Below, one piece after another: positions 14,966 to 21,688 of a stretch of DNA of 38,234 nt. Below the pieces are notes generated by a model, which searched no databases, had not been told where the DNA came from, and saw only the letters and a program-made list of their open reading frames with translations. The position numbers and the translations under genes are program-made. The stretch is from a virus: the IMG/VR virus record IMGVR_UViG_3300012008_000019, positions 1 to 38,234 of that record; one strand, given 5' to 3'. Position 1 is the first letter of the stretch; each line of letters starts with the position of its first letter.

Positions 14966-15197
14966 CGGGGGCGGTATCCGGCGCTTTGCGAGCACCCTGG
15001 CGGCCGTCGCGCTGGCGAGTGTAGGGTTCGGGGCCAATGCGGTACCGAGCGCGTCCGGACGAGGCGCCCACGTGTTCGCGCCGAGCCGAGAGGACATCTA
15101 CCTCGGGCGCTGGTCATACGCCCGCAAGGGCAAACGCACCGCCGCCCAGATCCAGCGAGCGGCCAGGAAGAAACGAAATCGCAAGCGCAACAAGTAA
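14958..15197 (+). CDS. Small exported-looking basic protein (79 aa)
   Basis: The N-terminus has a signal-peptide pattern: arginines (R-S-G-G-G-I-R-R), a hydrophobic Ala/Leu/Val core (F-A-S-T-L-A-A-V-A-L-A-S-V-G-F-G) and a plausible cleavage after A-N-A. The C-terminal 25 residues are very basic (R-K-K-R-N-R-K-R-N-K). No family is recognised. Its ATG lies within the end of the Gp49-like gene, so coupling is likely, and an intrinsic terminator follows 5 bp after the stop. A positively charged exported peptide could bind nucleic acid or membrane, but that is speculation. Confidence 0.6.
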   Translation: MRSGGGIRRFASTLAAVALASVGFGANAVPSASGRGAHVFAPSREDIYLGRWSYARKGKRTAAQIQRAARKKRNRKRNK

Positions 15198-15202
15198 CAC
15201 CG

Positions 15203-15224
15203 GCCCGCCTCGAGCGGGCTTTTT
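15203..15224 (+). terminator. Rho-independent terminator after the early rightward unit
   Basis: A 6-bp GC stem GCCCGC/GCGGGC with a 5-nt loop CTCGA is followed directly by five T residues. It sits 5 bp after the stop of the 79-aa gene and 5 bp before the class II promoter, so it separates two transcription units. Confidence 0.88.
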
Positions 15225-15229
15225 AACGC

Positions 15230-15258
15230 TTGACGACGGTAAATAATTGAACTATTCT
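15230..15258 (+). promoter_or_regulatory. Rightward sigma70-type promoter, class II (TTGACG-N17-TATTCT)
   Basis: TTGACG (15230-15235), 17-bp spacer and TATTCT (15253-15258). The spacer ACGGTAAATAATTGAAC differs at one position from that of the leftward promoter at 905-933, and the two are the only such copies I found. It lies right after the terminator and 36 bp before the 111-aa gene. Confidence 0.8.
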
Positions 15259-15293
15259 AGAGTCTCTGAAACGAACTCAACCGGAGCAACAAA

Positions 15294-15629
15294 ATGACCA
15301 GCATCGCCGACGACAAAGGGTTCCTCGCCCTCCTGGACGCGCACGGGTACGCCGCGCATGACGCGAAAGTGTGCGGGGGCGACTTCGGTACCGCCAGCGC
15401 CTACGCGGCGGCCGAGGAGGCGCTCGCGGCCTACCGGGATCACATTCTCGAGGTGCGCACCCTGGCCGCCCGCGTGGTCAATGACGCCCTGGCGCTGCAG
15501 CATGACCGCATCACACGCATGGCGTCCGCCCTCGAGGAGATCAAGCGGACGGCGAAAGCCCAGTTCGCCCCGACCGCAACAATCCTGGCAATCGTCGACC
15601 TGGCCGACGCCGGGCTCCGCGTTACTTGA
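15294..15629 (+). CDS. Small uncharacterised helical protein (111 aa)
   Basis: The protein is Ala-rich and mostly helical, beginning M-T-S-I-A-D-D-K-G-F-L-A-L-L-D and with a long amphipathic middle (residues about 35-80). No domain is recognised. A CGGAG ribosome site precedes the ATG, and the gene is the only one between the class II promoter and the convergent zinc-finger gene, whose 3' end it overlaps by 8 nt. Sharing a promoter type with the 215-aa repeat protein suggests that both are expressed at the same stage. Confidence 0.7.
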   Translation: MTSIADDKGFLALLDAHGYAAHDAKVCGGDFGTASAYAAAEEALAAYRDHILEVRTLAARVVNDALALQHDRITRMASALEEIKRTAKAQFAPTATILAIVDLADAGLRVT

Positions 15630-16152
15630 ACGTCCACTCGCCGGCCTGGTTGTCGCGCTGCCCGTGCCCATCCGGCGGGGCAACCTGGCCCAGCGCCCGG
15701 GCCCGCGCCGCCTCCCCGTTACCCGCTGACCGCGCTGACACCATCGCGAGCGCCACCTCCCGCAAGATCCCCACGTCCTCGGCCTCAACCCGGAATTTGT
15801 ACAACGCGGTCCCGACCTGGTAGTCGAAGGGTTTCCACCTACCGACCACATCGCCGCGTACCATTTTCGGATGGCGCGCCAGCGTCACCGCGACGACGGT
15901 TTCGGTAAAGGCGGGGGCGTCGGCCTGGAAACAACGAAACGTCGTCTCGGCCAAAGCGTTGCGCACCTCTCGTTTTTTAGCGCTCGCCGCCATCGTAGCG
16001 GCGTAAATCGCTAACGAAATACTCCTCGTGCATTCAACGCAAGCCCCAGACGCCGCGTAACGCTCCGAGGCGTGGCCGTGAATGCAGGTTTTCCCGGTCG
16101 TGTAACGGGTCAAACCGAAGTGGATAGCCTCGCGGCGGGTTGTTGCAAGCAT
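15622..16152 (-). CDS. Zinc-finger protein of the C-x2-GH...C-x2-C type, uncharacterised (176 aa)
   Basis: Residues about 14-41 read L-T-R-Y-T-T-G-K-T-C-I-H-G-H ... R-Y ... C-V-E-C, a zinc-binding module seen at the N-terminus of many phage HNH/endonuclease VII-like proteins. The rest (K-M-V-R-G-D-V-V, F-R-V-E-A-E-D-V-G-I) shows no catalytic HNH pattern I can see, so it may only bind DNA. A strong AAGGAG ribosome site precedes the ATG. It is the only leftward gene between about 7.5 and 36.6 kb and runs against its neighbours, which suggests an independently acquired or separately controlled gene reading out of the noncoding block at 16153-16543. Confidence 0.72.
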   Translation of the reverse strand: MLATTRREAIHFGLTRYTTGKTCIHGHASERYAASGACVECTRSISLAIYAATMAASAKKREVRNALAETTFRCFQADAPAFTETVVAVTLARHPKMVRGDVVGRWKPFDYQVGTALYKFRVEAEDVGILREVALAMVSARSAGNGEAARARALGQVAPPDGHGQRDNQAGEWTFK

Positions 16153-16543
16153 TTTCGTCTCCTTAAATACCCCGGACTTTACCCGAAAACAGCTAATAAG
16201 AGTACCCTTTTTTACTATTTACCCAAACCCCGAACATGCCGCAGTCGGGAGCCTTGAAAGGCGGAGATATATTAAGATTAGATGTGTTTCTAATCTATGT
16301 TGTAACGTGTATTCAGCGTTTCATAACGTCATTTGTTAGGGGTGTTAGGGGTAATATACAAATAGGTACATATAATCAATGAGTTACAATACCCCTAAGA
16401 TATGGGGTAGGTTCGGGGTTGTTAGGGGTTCGAGCGCCGAGCGTTGGACTCGTGGTTAATTCGGTGCGCTCGCCGAGCCCTCAGTGTTTGCAGTTTCTTG
16501 TAGGATAGATTTTTTCAGCGTTTCGGGGTATCCTCGGGCCATC
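16153..16543. other. Gene-free AT-rich block with GTTNGGGGT repeats; candidate origin or packaging recognition region
   Basis: This 391-bp stretch has no plausible gene and is much richer in A/T than the rest. The 9-mer GTT(A/C)GGGGT occurs in tandem at 16335-16343 and 16344-16352, again at 16411-16419 and 16421-16429, and inverted at 16226-16235 and, as ACCCCTAA, at 16391-16398. ACCCC and GGGGT flank 8 bp at 16391-16408. A separate inverted repeat AGATTAGA-N6-TCTAATCT spans 16275-16296. It lies directly before the small terminase and after the early genes, positions typical of both replication origins and terminase recognition sites. It must also hold the promoters for both flanking genes, which I cannot fix with confidence. 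Confidence 0.6.
16275..16296. repeat. 8-bp inverted repeat in the noncoding block
   Basis: AGATTAGA and TCTAATCT are separated by TGTGTT. The stem is AT-rich and has no following T-tract, so it is more likely a protein-binding palindrome or unwinding element than a terminator. Confidence 0.65.
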
Positions 16544-17287
16544 ATGACCCTATCCATCCGACATCAACGGTTCGTCGCCGCCCTCCTGGCCGAGCCGACG
16601 TTCAACCAGACCCGAGCGTACGAGTCGGTTTTCTCCGCTCGCGGCGACTCGGCTAGTACGGCCGCCTCAATGCTCATGAACGACCCGGAGGTCGCCGCCG
16701 CCGTCGCCGAGGGCCAGGCCGCACGCCTCAAGCGCCTGGAACTGACCGCCGACGACGTGCTCCGCGATATCGCCCTCGGCGTGGCCAGCACCGGCGGCGA
16801 GTTGGCCGACCACGTGCTCGACAGTTGCCGCTACTGCCACGGGCACTTGCACCGGTACCAGTCGACGCCGGCCGAGTACGCGCGCAACCTGGCCGACTAC
16901 CTGGCGGCCGACGCGGCGCGCGAGGGCGGCGCCCGCGATCCAATGGGCCTCGAGTTCGACATTCGCGGCGGCGTCGGCTACGACCCGCGCAAGCCCCCTG
17001 TTGATGATTGCCCGGAGTGTTTCGGGCGCGGTATCGCTCGCATCATCGGCAAGGACACCCGGTACCTCTCCGAAGCCGGCCGCCGCATGTACTCCGGCGT
17101 CAAGATGACCAAGCACGGCCCGGAGCTGCAGGTTCGGAGCCGAGACAAGGCGCTCGAGATCGCGGCCAAACATACCGGCGTGGCGAAAGAGACACACATC
17201 GTCAAAACCATTCGCGATTTGACCGAGGAGGAGCTCGACGCCAAAACCGCCGCGCTCGAGGCCAAACTCAAGGCGGGGGCCAAATGA
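16544..17287 (+). CDS. terS: Terminase small subunit (247 aa)
   Basis: The small terminase recognises the phage DNA to be packaged and recruits the large subunit. The N-terminus (R-H-Q-R-F-V-A-A-L-L ... F-N-Q-T-R-A-Y-E-S-V-F ... S-A-S-T-A-A-S-M-L-M-N-D-P-E-V) is the helix-turn-helix pattern of the Terminase_2 family. Between it and the C-terminal part, where R-D-K-A-L-E-I-A-A-K-H-T-G-V follows, lies an insert with C-R-Y-C-H-G-H and C-P-E-C-F-G-R-G, probably one zinc site. At 247 residues it is longer than most relatives because of this insert. The stop overlaps a tiny ORF that in turn overlaps terL. The noncoding block just upstream is a likely binding target. Confidence 0.9.
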   Translation: MTLSIRHQRFVAALLAEPTFNQTRAYESVFSARGDSASTAASMLMNDPEVAAAVAEGQAARLKRLELTADDVLRDIALGVASTGGELADHVLDSCRYCHGHLHRYQSTPAEYARNLADYLAADAAREGGARDPMGLEFDIRGGVGYDPRKPPVDDCPECFGRGIARIIGKDTRYLSEAGRRMYSGVKMTKHGPELQVRSRDKALEIAAKHTGVAKETHIVKTIRDLTEEELDAKTAALEAKLKAGAK

Positions 17288-17388
17288 CCGCCGGCGCCCG
17301 CCTGCTGGCCGTCGTCGGTATCTGCTGCGCCCTCACCCCCGCGTGGCCGCTGGCCCTCGTGTGCGCCGCCCTGGCGTTCGGTCGATGA
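17284..17388 (+). CDS. 34-aa hydrophobic peptide between the terminase subunits
   Basis: The ATG overlaps the terS stop and the stop overlaps the terL ATG, both as ATGA. The product is almost wholly hydrophobic (A-V-V-G-I-C-C-A-L, then P-L-A-L-V-C-A-A-L-A-F) and could form one or two short membrane segments. No family is recognised. It may be a genuine small membrane protein, or a translated linker whose main role is to couple terS and terL translation. Confidence 0.55.
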   Translation: MTAGARLLAVVGICCALTPAWPLALVCAALAFGR

Positions 17389-18812
17389 GCTACGCCGACC
17401 GCCTGGCCTACCTGGAAGCGCTCGAGGAAAAGGCTCGCCGCGTCTCGCTGCAAAAGATCCGCACGTACTACCCCGAAACCGGGCCGCTCCGCCGCGAGCT
17501 ATATCCGAAGCACATGGCGTTCTTTGCGGCCGGCACGCACTACCGCGAACGCCTCATGTTGGCGGCCAATCGGGTAGGCAAGACCGAGGGCGTCGGCGTG
17601 TACGAGCTGGTGCTCCACCTCACCGGCGACTATCCGGCCTGGTGGAACGGGCGCCGCTTCGATCGTCCGGTCAACGCCTGGGCCGCCGGCGACACCGGCA
17701 AGACGGTACGCGACATCTTGCAGCACAAGCTGTTGGGCAAGTGGGGCGAGTTCGGCACCGGCGTGCTCCCCGGCGCCTCGTTGATCGGCACCACGTCGAA
17801 ACAGGGCATCTCGGAGGCGGTCGAGGGCGTGGCCGTCCGGCACTCGAGCGGCGGCACGTCGAAACTGTTGCTCAAGTCGTACGACCAGCGCCGCGAGGCG
17901 TTCCAAGGTACCGAGCAGGACATCATCCTCCTGGACGAAGAACCGCCGCTCGACATCTACACGGAATGCTTGCTCCGGACGATGACGAACAACGGCATGC
18001 TCATGCTGACGTTTACGCCGCTCATGGGCATGTCGGCCGTCGTGCTGGCGTTCCTCCCGAATGGCAAGCTCGACGAGGCCAGCAGTACCGGCAAATTCGT
18101 CATTATGGCCACCTGGGACGACGTGCCCCACCTCACGGCCGAGGCGAAAGCGGAGCTTTGGAAGGCGATCCCGGCGTTCCAACGCGACGCACGATCGAAG
18201 GGCGTCCCGCAACTCGGGTCCGGCGCGATCTACCCAATCCCCGAGGACGACATTACCATCGCCGACTTCCCGCTCCCGGCGCACTGGCCACGGGCCTACG
18301 GCCTCGACGTTGGATGGAACCGGACGGCGGCAATCTGGGGCGCTATCGACCGCGAGGACAGCACGGTCTACCTGTACAGCGAGCACTACAAGGGCCAGGC
18401 CGAGCCCGTGGTCCACGTGTCGGCGATCCACTCGCGCGGAGTCTGGATACCCGGCGTGATTGACCCGGCCAGCCGTGGGCGCGCCCAGAAAGACGGCGAC
18501 CAGCTGCTCCAAAACTACAAAGACCTGGGGCTCGATATCGCCGAAGCGGAGAACGGCGTCGAGGCCGGCCTGCTGGGCGTGTGGGACCGACTCTCCGGCG
18601 GCAAAATCAAGGTGTTCAAGTCCTGCCAAAACTGGTTGGCTGAGTACCGCATGTACCGCCGCGACGATAAGGGCCACGTCGTCAAGAACAATGACCACCT
18701 CATGGACGCGACGCGCTACCTCATCGCCTCGGGCCTCGATCGGGCATGCACGCGGCCGGCGCCAGGCGCGTCCCAGCAACAGCCGGGCTCGTACTTCGGC
18801 CTCGATTTGTAG
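17385..18812 (+). CDS. terL: Terminase large subunit (475 aa)
   Basis: The packaging motor: an ATPase that pumps DNA into the prohead and a nuclease that cuts the concatemer. Walker A A-A-N-R-V-G-K-T is at residues 60-67, Walker B L-L-D-E-E at 182-186 and the coupling motif T-F-T-P near 212-215. The RNase H-like nuclease domain starts at G-L-D-V-G-W-N near 306, with I-D-P-A-S and the late acidic N-N-D-H-L-M-D-A. Length is normal for the family. The start overlaps the small peptide's stop. The N-terminal pattern resembles P22/Terminase_6-type enzymes; a phylogeny would be needed to infer headful or end-specific packaging. Confidence 0.95.
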   Translation: MSYADRLAYLEALEEKARRVSLQKIRTYYPETGPLRRELYPKHMAFFAAGTHYRERLMLAANRVGKTEGVGVYELVLHLTGDYPAWWNGRRFDRPVNAWAAGDTGKTVRDILQHKLLGKWGEFGTGVLPGASLIGTTSKQGISEAVEGVAVRHSSGGTSKLLLKSYDQRREAFQGTEQDIILLDEEPPLDIYTECLLRTMTNNGMLMLTFTPLMGMSAVVLAFLPNGKLDEASSTGKFVIMATWDDVPHLTAEAKAELWKAIPAFQRDARSKGVPQLGSGAIYPIPEDDITIADFPLPAHWPRAYGLDVGWNRTAAIWGAIDREDSTVYLYSEHYKGQAEPVVHVSAIHSRGVWIPGVIDPASRGRAQKDGDQLLQNYKDLGLDIAEAENGVEAGLLGVWDRLSGGKIKVFKSCQNWLAEYRMYRRDDKGHVVKNNDHLMDATRYLIASGLDRACTRPAPGASQQQPGSYFGLDL

Positions 18813-18817
18813 CCGTT

Positions 18818-18832
18818 GCACTCGTTGAGTGC
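18818..18832 (+). promoter_or_regulatory. Inverted repeat before the Xre-like gene, candidate operator
   Basis: GCACTC-GTT-GAGTGC, a perfect 6-bp inverted repeat with a 3-nt centre, lies 5 bp after the terL stop and 14 bp before the regulator's ATG. A TAGTAT box follows it directly at 18833-18838 and could be a -10. Palindromes of this size at such a place are typical autoregulatory operators of Xre proteins. No T-tract follows, so it is not a terminator. Confidence 0.6.
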
Positions 18833-18846
18833 TAGTATTCGTTCCT

Positions 18847-19119
18847 ATGAATAAACCAGCACCCAACCAAATCAAAGCCCTCCGCGACGCGGCGCGCCTA
18901 TCCCAAAGCGAGGCGGCCGAGCTCGTCCACGCCACGCGCCGCACCTGGCAAAACTGGGAAGCCCCCGAGGGAACCGCCAATCACCGGGCGATGCCGCCGG
19001 CCGCCTGGGAGCTGTTCGAGGCGAAAGCGGCGCTCGCCGTCGTCGCGTTCGAGCGTTGTACGAGCCGCGAAGCGATCCTCGAAACGGCCGCCCAAATCTC
19101 GGCCGAGCTTGACTTGTAG
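18847..19119 (+). CDS. Xre-like helix-turn-helix regulator in the late module (90 aa)
   Basis: Residues about 9-45 (I-K-A-L-R-D-A-A-R-L-S-Q-S-E-A-A-E-L-V-H ... R-T-W-Q-N-W-E) fit a lambda-repressor-like helix-turn-helix with the usual S-Q-x-x-A-A-x-L core and W-x-x-W-E end. A Met-rich start six codons upstream (GTG) is possible, but I prefer this ATG because the HTH pattern starts right after it and the inverted repeat would then lie outside the gene. No Shine-Dalgarno is visible, so translation may be leaderless. Placed between terL and portal, it could time late transcription or repress its own promoter. Confidence 0.75.
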   Translation: MNKPAPNQIKALRDAARLSQSEAAELVHATRRTWQNWEAPEGTANHRAMPPAAWELFEAKAALAVVAFERCTSREAILETAAQISAELDL

Positions 19120-19136
19120 CAATTTCGCGTTACACT
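19109..19136 (+). promoter_or_regulatory. Candidate promoter before the portal gene
   Basis: TTGACT (19109-19114), 16-bp spacer, TACACT (19131-19136), overlapping the end of the Xre-like gene and 40 bp upstream of the portal ATG. Both boxes match the sigma70 consensus at five and four of six positions. It would feed the structural gene run. Confidence 0.6.
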
Positions 19137-19175
19137 TTGCGCCTACGCAACAAATTTCCTCAAGGACAGCCGGCC

Positions 19176-21419
19176 ATGCTCGAGCAAACCAACATCGCCC
19201 CGCCCGAGCCGCGCCCAGTCACCGGGCAAGACTCACTCAGCAACGCGCTACAGGCCCGTTTCGAGACATGGCTCAACGCCCGCAAGCCGCAAGAGGAAAA
19301 GCTCCTCGCGGCCTACTCGGACGCGATGCGGATCTCCCGCGACGACGATGTCAAGGACACCGGCGCCGCCAAAGCGCAGAAATCGAAACTGTTCGTTGGC
19401 TCGACCCGGGGCAAGATCCGCTCGGCGCGCGCCAAGATCAAGGACTCCCTGTTCGGCTCGGGGAAAATGCCGTTTGACACCAACCCGACGAACGAAAAGC
19501 TCAAGAAATACGCCGATGTCGTTGAGGAGATCCTCACCTACCAGTTCAAGGATATGAAATTCCGGGGAATGCTGGGCGGGGGCATCAACTCGCTTTGCAC
19601 CTACGGCACGGCCATGTTGTACGGCCCGTTCGAGCGCACCAAACACCACGTATCGGCCGACCTGGTCCCCGGCCCGGACGGCGCGCCAGTCCTCGGCGAG
19701 TCGAAAAAGCCGTACCGTTGCCCATATTTCGAGCACGGCGCAACGATGGACGTGTACCCCGACCCCGAGGCGCCGGGCGGCGACGGCCTGGGCCTGTACT
19801 GGTCGAGTTGGAAGCAACCACACGAGGTTCGCAGCTGGGCCAGCCTGGACGGGTACAACGCCGAGGCGATCGAGTACGCCGTTACCCAGCTGGCCACGAA
19901 CAGCAGCTCCGAGGGTTCGGACCGCACGACCGACCAGCGCGCCAACGTCTACCGATTCAGCAAGGACGGCCGGGTCCGCCTGCTGCGCTACTTCGGCCTG
20001 GTGCGCGTCGAGGAGCTGGCCGAATGGCAAAGGTTCAACGGCGAGGAGAACGTCGCCCACTTCGACAGCCCCGACGACATGGTCGAGTGCATCATCATCA
20101 TGGCCGGCGGCGTGGTCATCAAGGCCGAGCCGAACCCATACAAGGGCGAGCGCCGCCCGGCGTACCGATGCGTGTACGAGGAGGTCGAGCACGAGTTCTG
20201 GGGCGTCGGCATCGCCGAGAATAACGAACCGCACCAAAAAGTCGTCAACGCGGCGTTTCGCCTGTACGTCGAGGGCAAGGCGTTCGCGCTGCTCAAAACC
20301 TGCTCGATCGACCGTTCCAAATTTGAGGAAAGCGAGGATTTTGCGCTGTTCCCCGGCAAGCGGTACAAGATGCGGCCGGGCCTGACGCCGGACGAGCGCA
20401 AGACCGCCATCATATGGCACGACATGAACGACGTTACGAACGGTTGGGAGAACGTCATCGAACTGTCGGAGCGTTTCAGCGACGACGATACCGGCATCAC
20501 CAAGTACAGCCAGGGCTCGGACAGCTCGCACCTGAACAACACGGCGACCGGCATTTCGATGATTATGAACGCCTCCTCGTTGCCGATGAAAGAGGTAATC
20601 CAGAACGTCGACGAGATGTGGATCGAGAATGCCGTCGAGGCGCTGATCGACTGGAACCTCGCGAACCTGGAACCGGAAACCGTCGCTATGCTGCTGGGCG
20701 AGGATCAAGCCCGCGTGTGGGCCGAGATCCAACAGTTCGGCAAAACCTCGTTCATGATTTGGAAGGCGACCGGCTCGTCTACGTTCATGGTCAAAGAGAT
20801 CCTCATGCAAAAGCTACAGGGGTTCCTACAGCTCATCATCAGCACCCCGTCGCTCGAGCAGCTGGTCGACGTGCGCGAGCTGCTCGAACAGGTTTGGGAC
20901 TCTGGCGAGATCGGCAAAGAAAGCCCGATTTTCAGCGAGGAGGACATCAAGACCAAACAGGGCGCCGGCAAGCTCCCGCCCGAGATCGAACAGGCGCTCG
21001 CCAAACAGGAGGAGCTCCTCAAGAAATACGAGGCCGAGGCCGCCAGCAAGGACCACGAGACGCAAATCGCCCTCGCCAAGATTGCGAGCGACGAGCGCCT
21101 CAAGTCACAGCAAATGCTCATCAACGATCGCGACAGCCGGGTCCGCGCCGAAAAGGATCTCGCGCAAGTCGAGTTGACCGAAGCCCAGACCGTCAAAACG
21201 CTGGCCGAGGCGGGCGTCGTCCCTTCGGCCGACATGATCGCGACGGCCGCCGGTTGGAACCCCGAGTCGGTCGCACCAATCGCCCCCATGCCCCCGCCAG
21301 CGCCGCCGATGATGCAGGACGAACCCGAGCCGATGCCGGAACCCGTCGAGCCCCCGCCCCAGCTGGACCAGCCCGAGCCGATGGCCGCACCCCAGCAGCT
21401 TGACGAGCCGATGCAATGA
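19176..21419 (+). CDS. Portal (head-tail connector) protein (747 aa)
   Basis: Portal proteins form the dodecameric ring through which DNA enters and leaves the head. The position between terminase and scaffold, the length, and the body with N-T-A-T-G-I-S-M-I-M-N-A-S-S near residue 460, where portals carry their helical stem/crown elements, support this. Residues about 600-690 are a long charged coiled coil (A-K-Q-E-E-L-L-K-K-Y-E-A-E ... I-N-D-R-D-S-R-V-R-A-E-K) and the last 60 residues are Pro/Glu/Met-rich. That C-terminal barrel and tail are typical of podovirus-type portals. AAGGA lies about 10 nt before the ATG; I reject the upstream in-frame Met because it precedes this site. The stop overlaps the next ATG. 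Confidence 0.85.
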   Translation: MLEQTNIAPPEPRPVTGQDSLSNALQARFETWLNARKPQEEKLLAAYSDAMRISRDDDVKDTGAAKAQKSKLFVGSTRGKIRSARAKIKDSLFGSGKMPFDTNPTNEKLKKYADVVEEILTYQFKDMKFRGMLGGGINSLCTYGTAMLYGPFERTKHHVSADLVPGPDGAPVLGESKKPYRCPYFEHGATMDVYPDPEAPGGDGLGLYWSSWKQPHEVRSWASLDGYNAEAIEYAVTQLATNSSSEGSDRTTDQRANVYRFSKDGRVRLLRYFGLVRVEELAEWQRFNGEENVAHFDSPDDMVECIIIMAGGVVIKAEPNPYKGERRPAYRCVYEEVEHEFWGVGIAENNEPHQKVVNAAFRLYVEGKAFALLKTCSIDRSKFEESEDFALFPGKRYKMRPGLTPDERKTAIIWHDMNDVTNGWENVIELSERFSDDDTGITKYSQGSDSSHLNNTATGISMIMNASSLPMKEVIQNVDEMWIENAVEALIDWNLANLEPETVAMLLGEDQARVWAEIQQFGKTSFMIWKATGSSTFMVKEILMQKLQGFLQLIISTPSLEQLVDVRELLEQVWDSGEIGKESPIFSEEDIKTKQGAGKLPPEIEQALAKQEELLKKYEAEAASKDHETQIALAKIASDERLKSQQMLINDRDSRVRAEKDLAQVELTEAQTVKTLAEAGVVPSADMIATAAGWNPESVAPIAPMPPPAPPMMQDEPEPMPEPVEPPPQLDQPEPMAAPQQLDEPMQ

Positions 21420-21637
21420 GTACCCGCCGCAACGAAGCCGAGGCGCTCATGCTGGCCCTGCAATCGGGCGTGTGGCCACATCTCGCGCGGGAGCTCGAGC
21501 AGCAGCGCGCCCGCCTGGTCGAGTCGCTGATCTCGGAAAACAGCGAAGAATTGCGCGGAAGAATAAAACAGATTGATGATTTGTTGCGTTTGCCTAATAC
21601 TTTACGACAGGAATTAAATGATCCATTACCCGAATAG
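21416..21637 (+). CDS. Small helical protein between portal and scaffold (73 aa)
   Basis: The product is charged and helical (R-N-E-A-E-A-L-M-L-A-L ... E-Q-Q-R-A-R-L-V-E-S-L ... L-R-G-R-I-K-Q-I-D-D-L-L-R-L-P) and ends L-N-D-P-L-P-E. Small proteins of this kind often follow portal genes in podoviruses and have no known function. The ATG overlaps the portal stop. The third quarter of the gene is visibly more AT-rich than its neighbours (many AAA, ATA, TTG codons), which may mark a recent origin. Confidence 0.7.
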   Translation: MSTRRNEAEALMLALQSGVWPHLARELEQQRARLVESLISENSEELRGRIKQIDDLLRLPNTLRQELNDPLPE

Positions 21638-21688
21638 GGCGGATTTAGATAACCGGACTACCTGGAAACAGGCCCACAAGGAATAGAA

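Noticed and set aside
18818-18838. Heat-shock type CIRCE element
   Set aside because: The half-sites resemble CIRCE (GCACTC/GAGTGC), but the centre is 3 nt rather than 9, and no chaperone gene follows.
19248-20810. 520-codon minus-strand open frame opposite the portal gene
   Set aside because: It is a typical long antisense frame of high-GC coding DNA, with no ribosome site and low-complexity composition.
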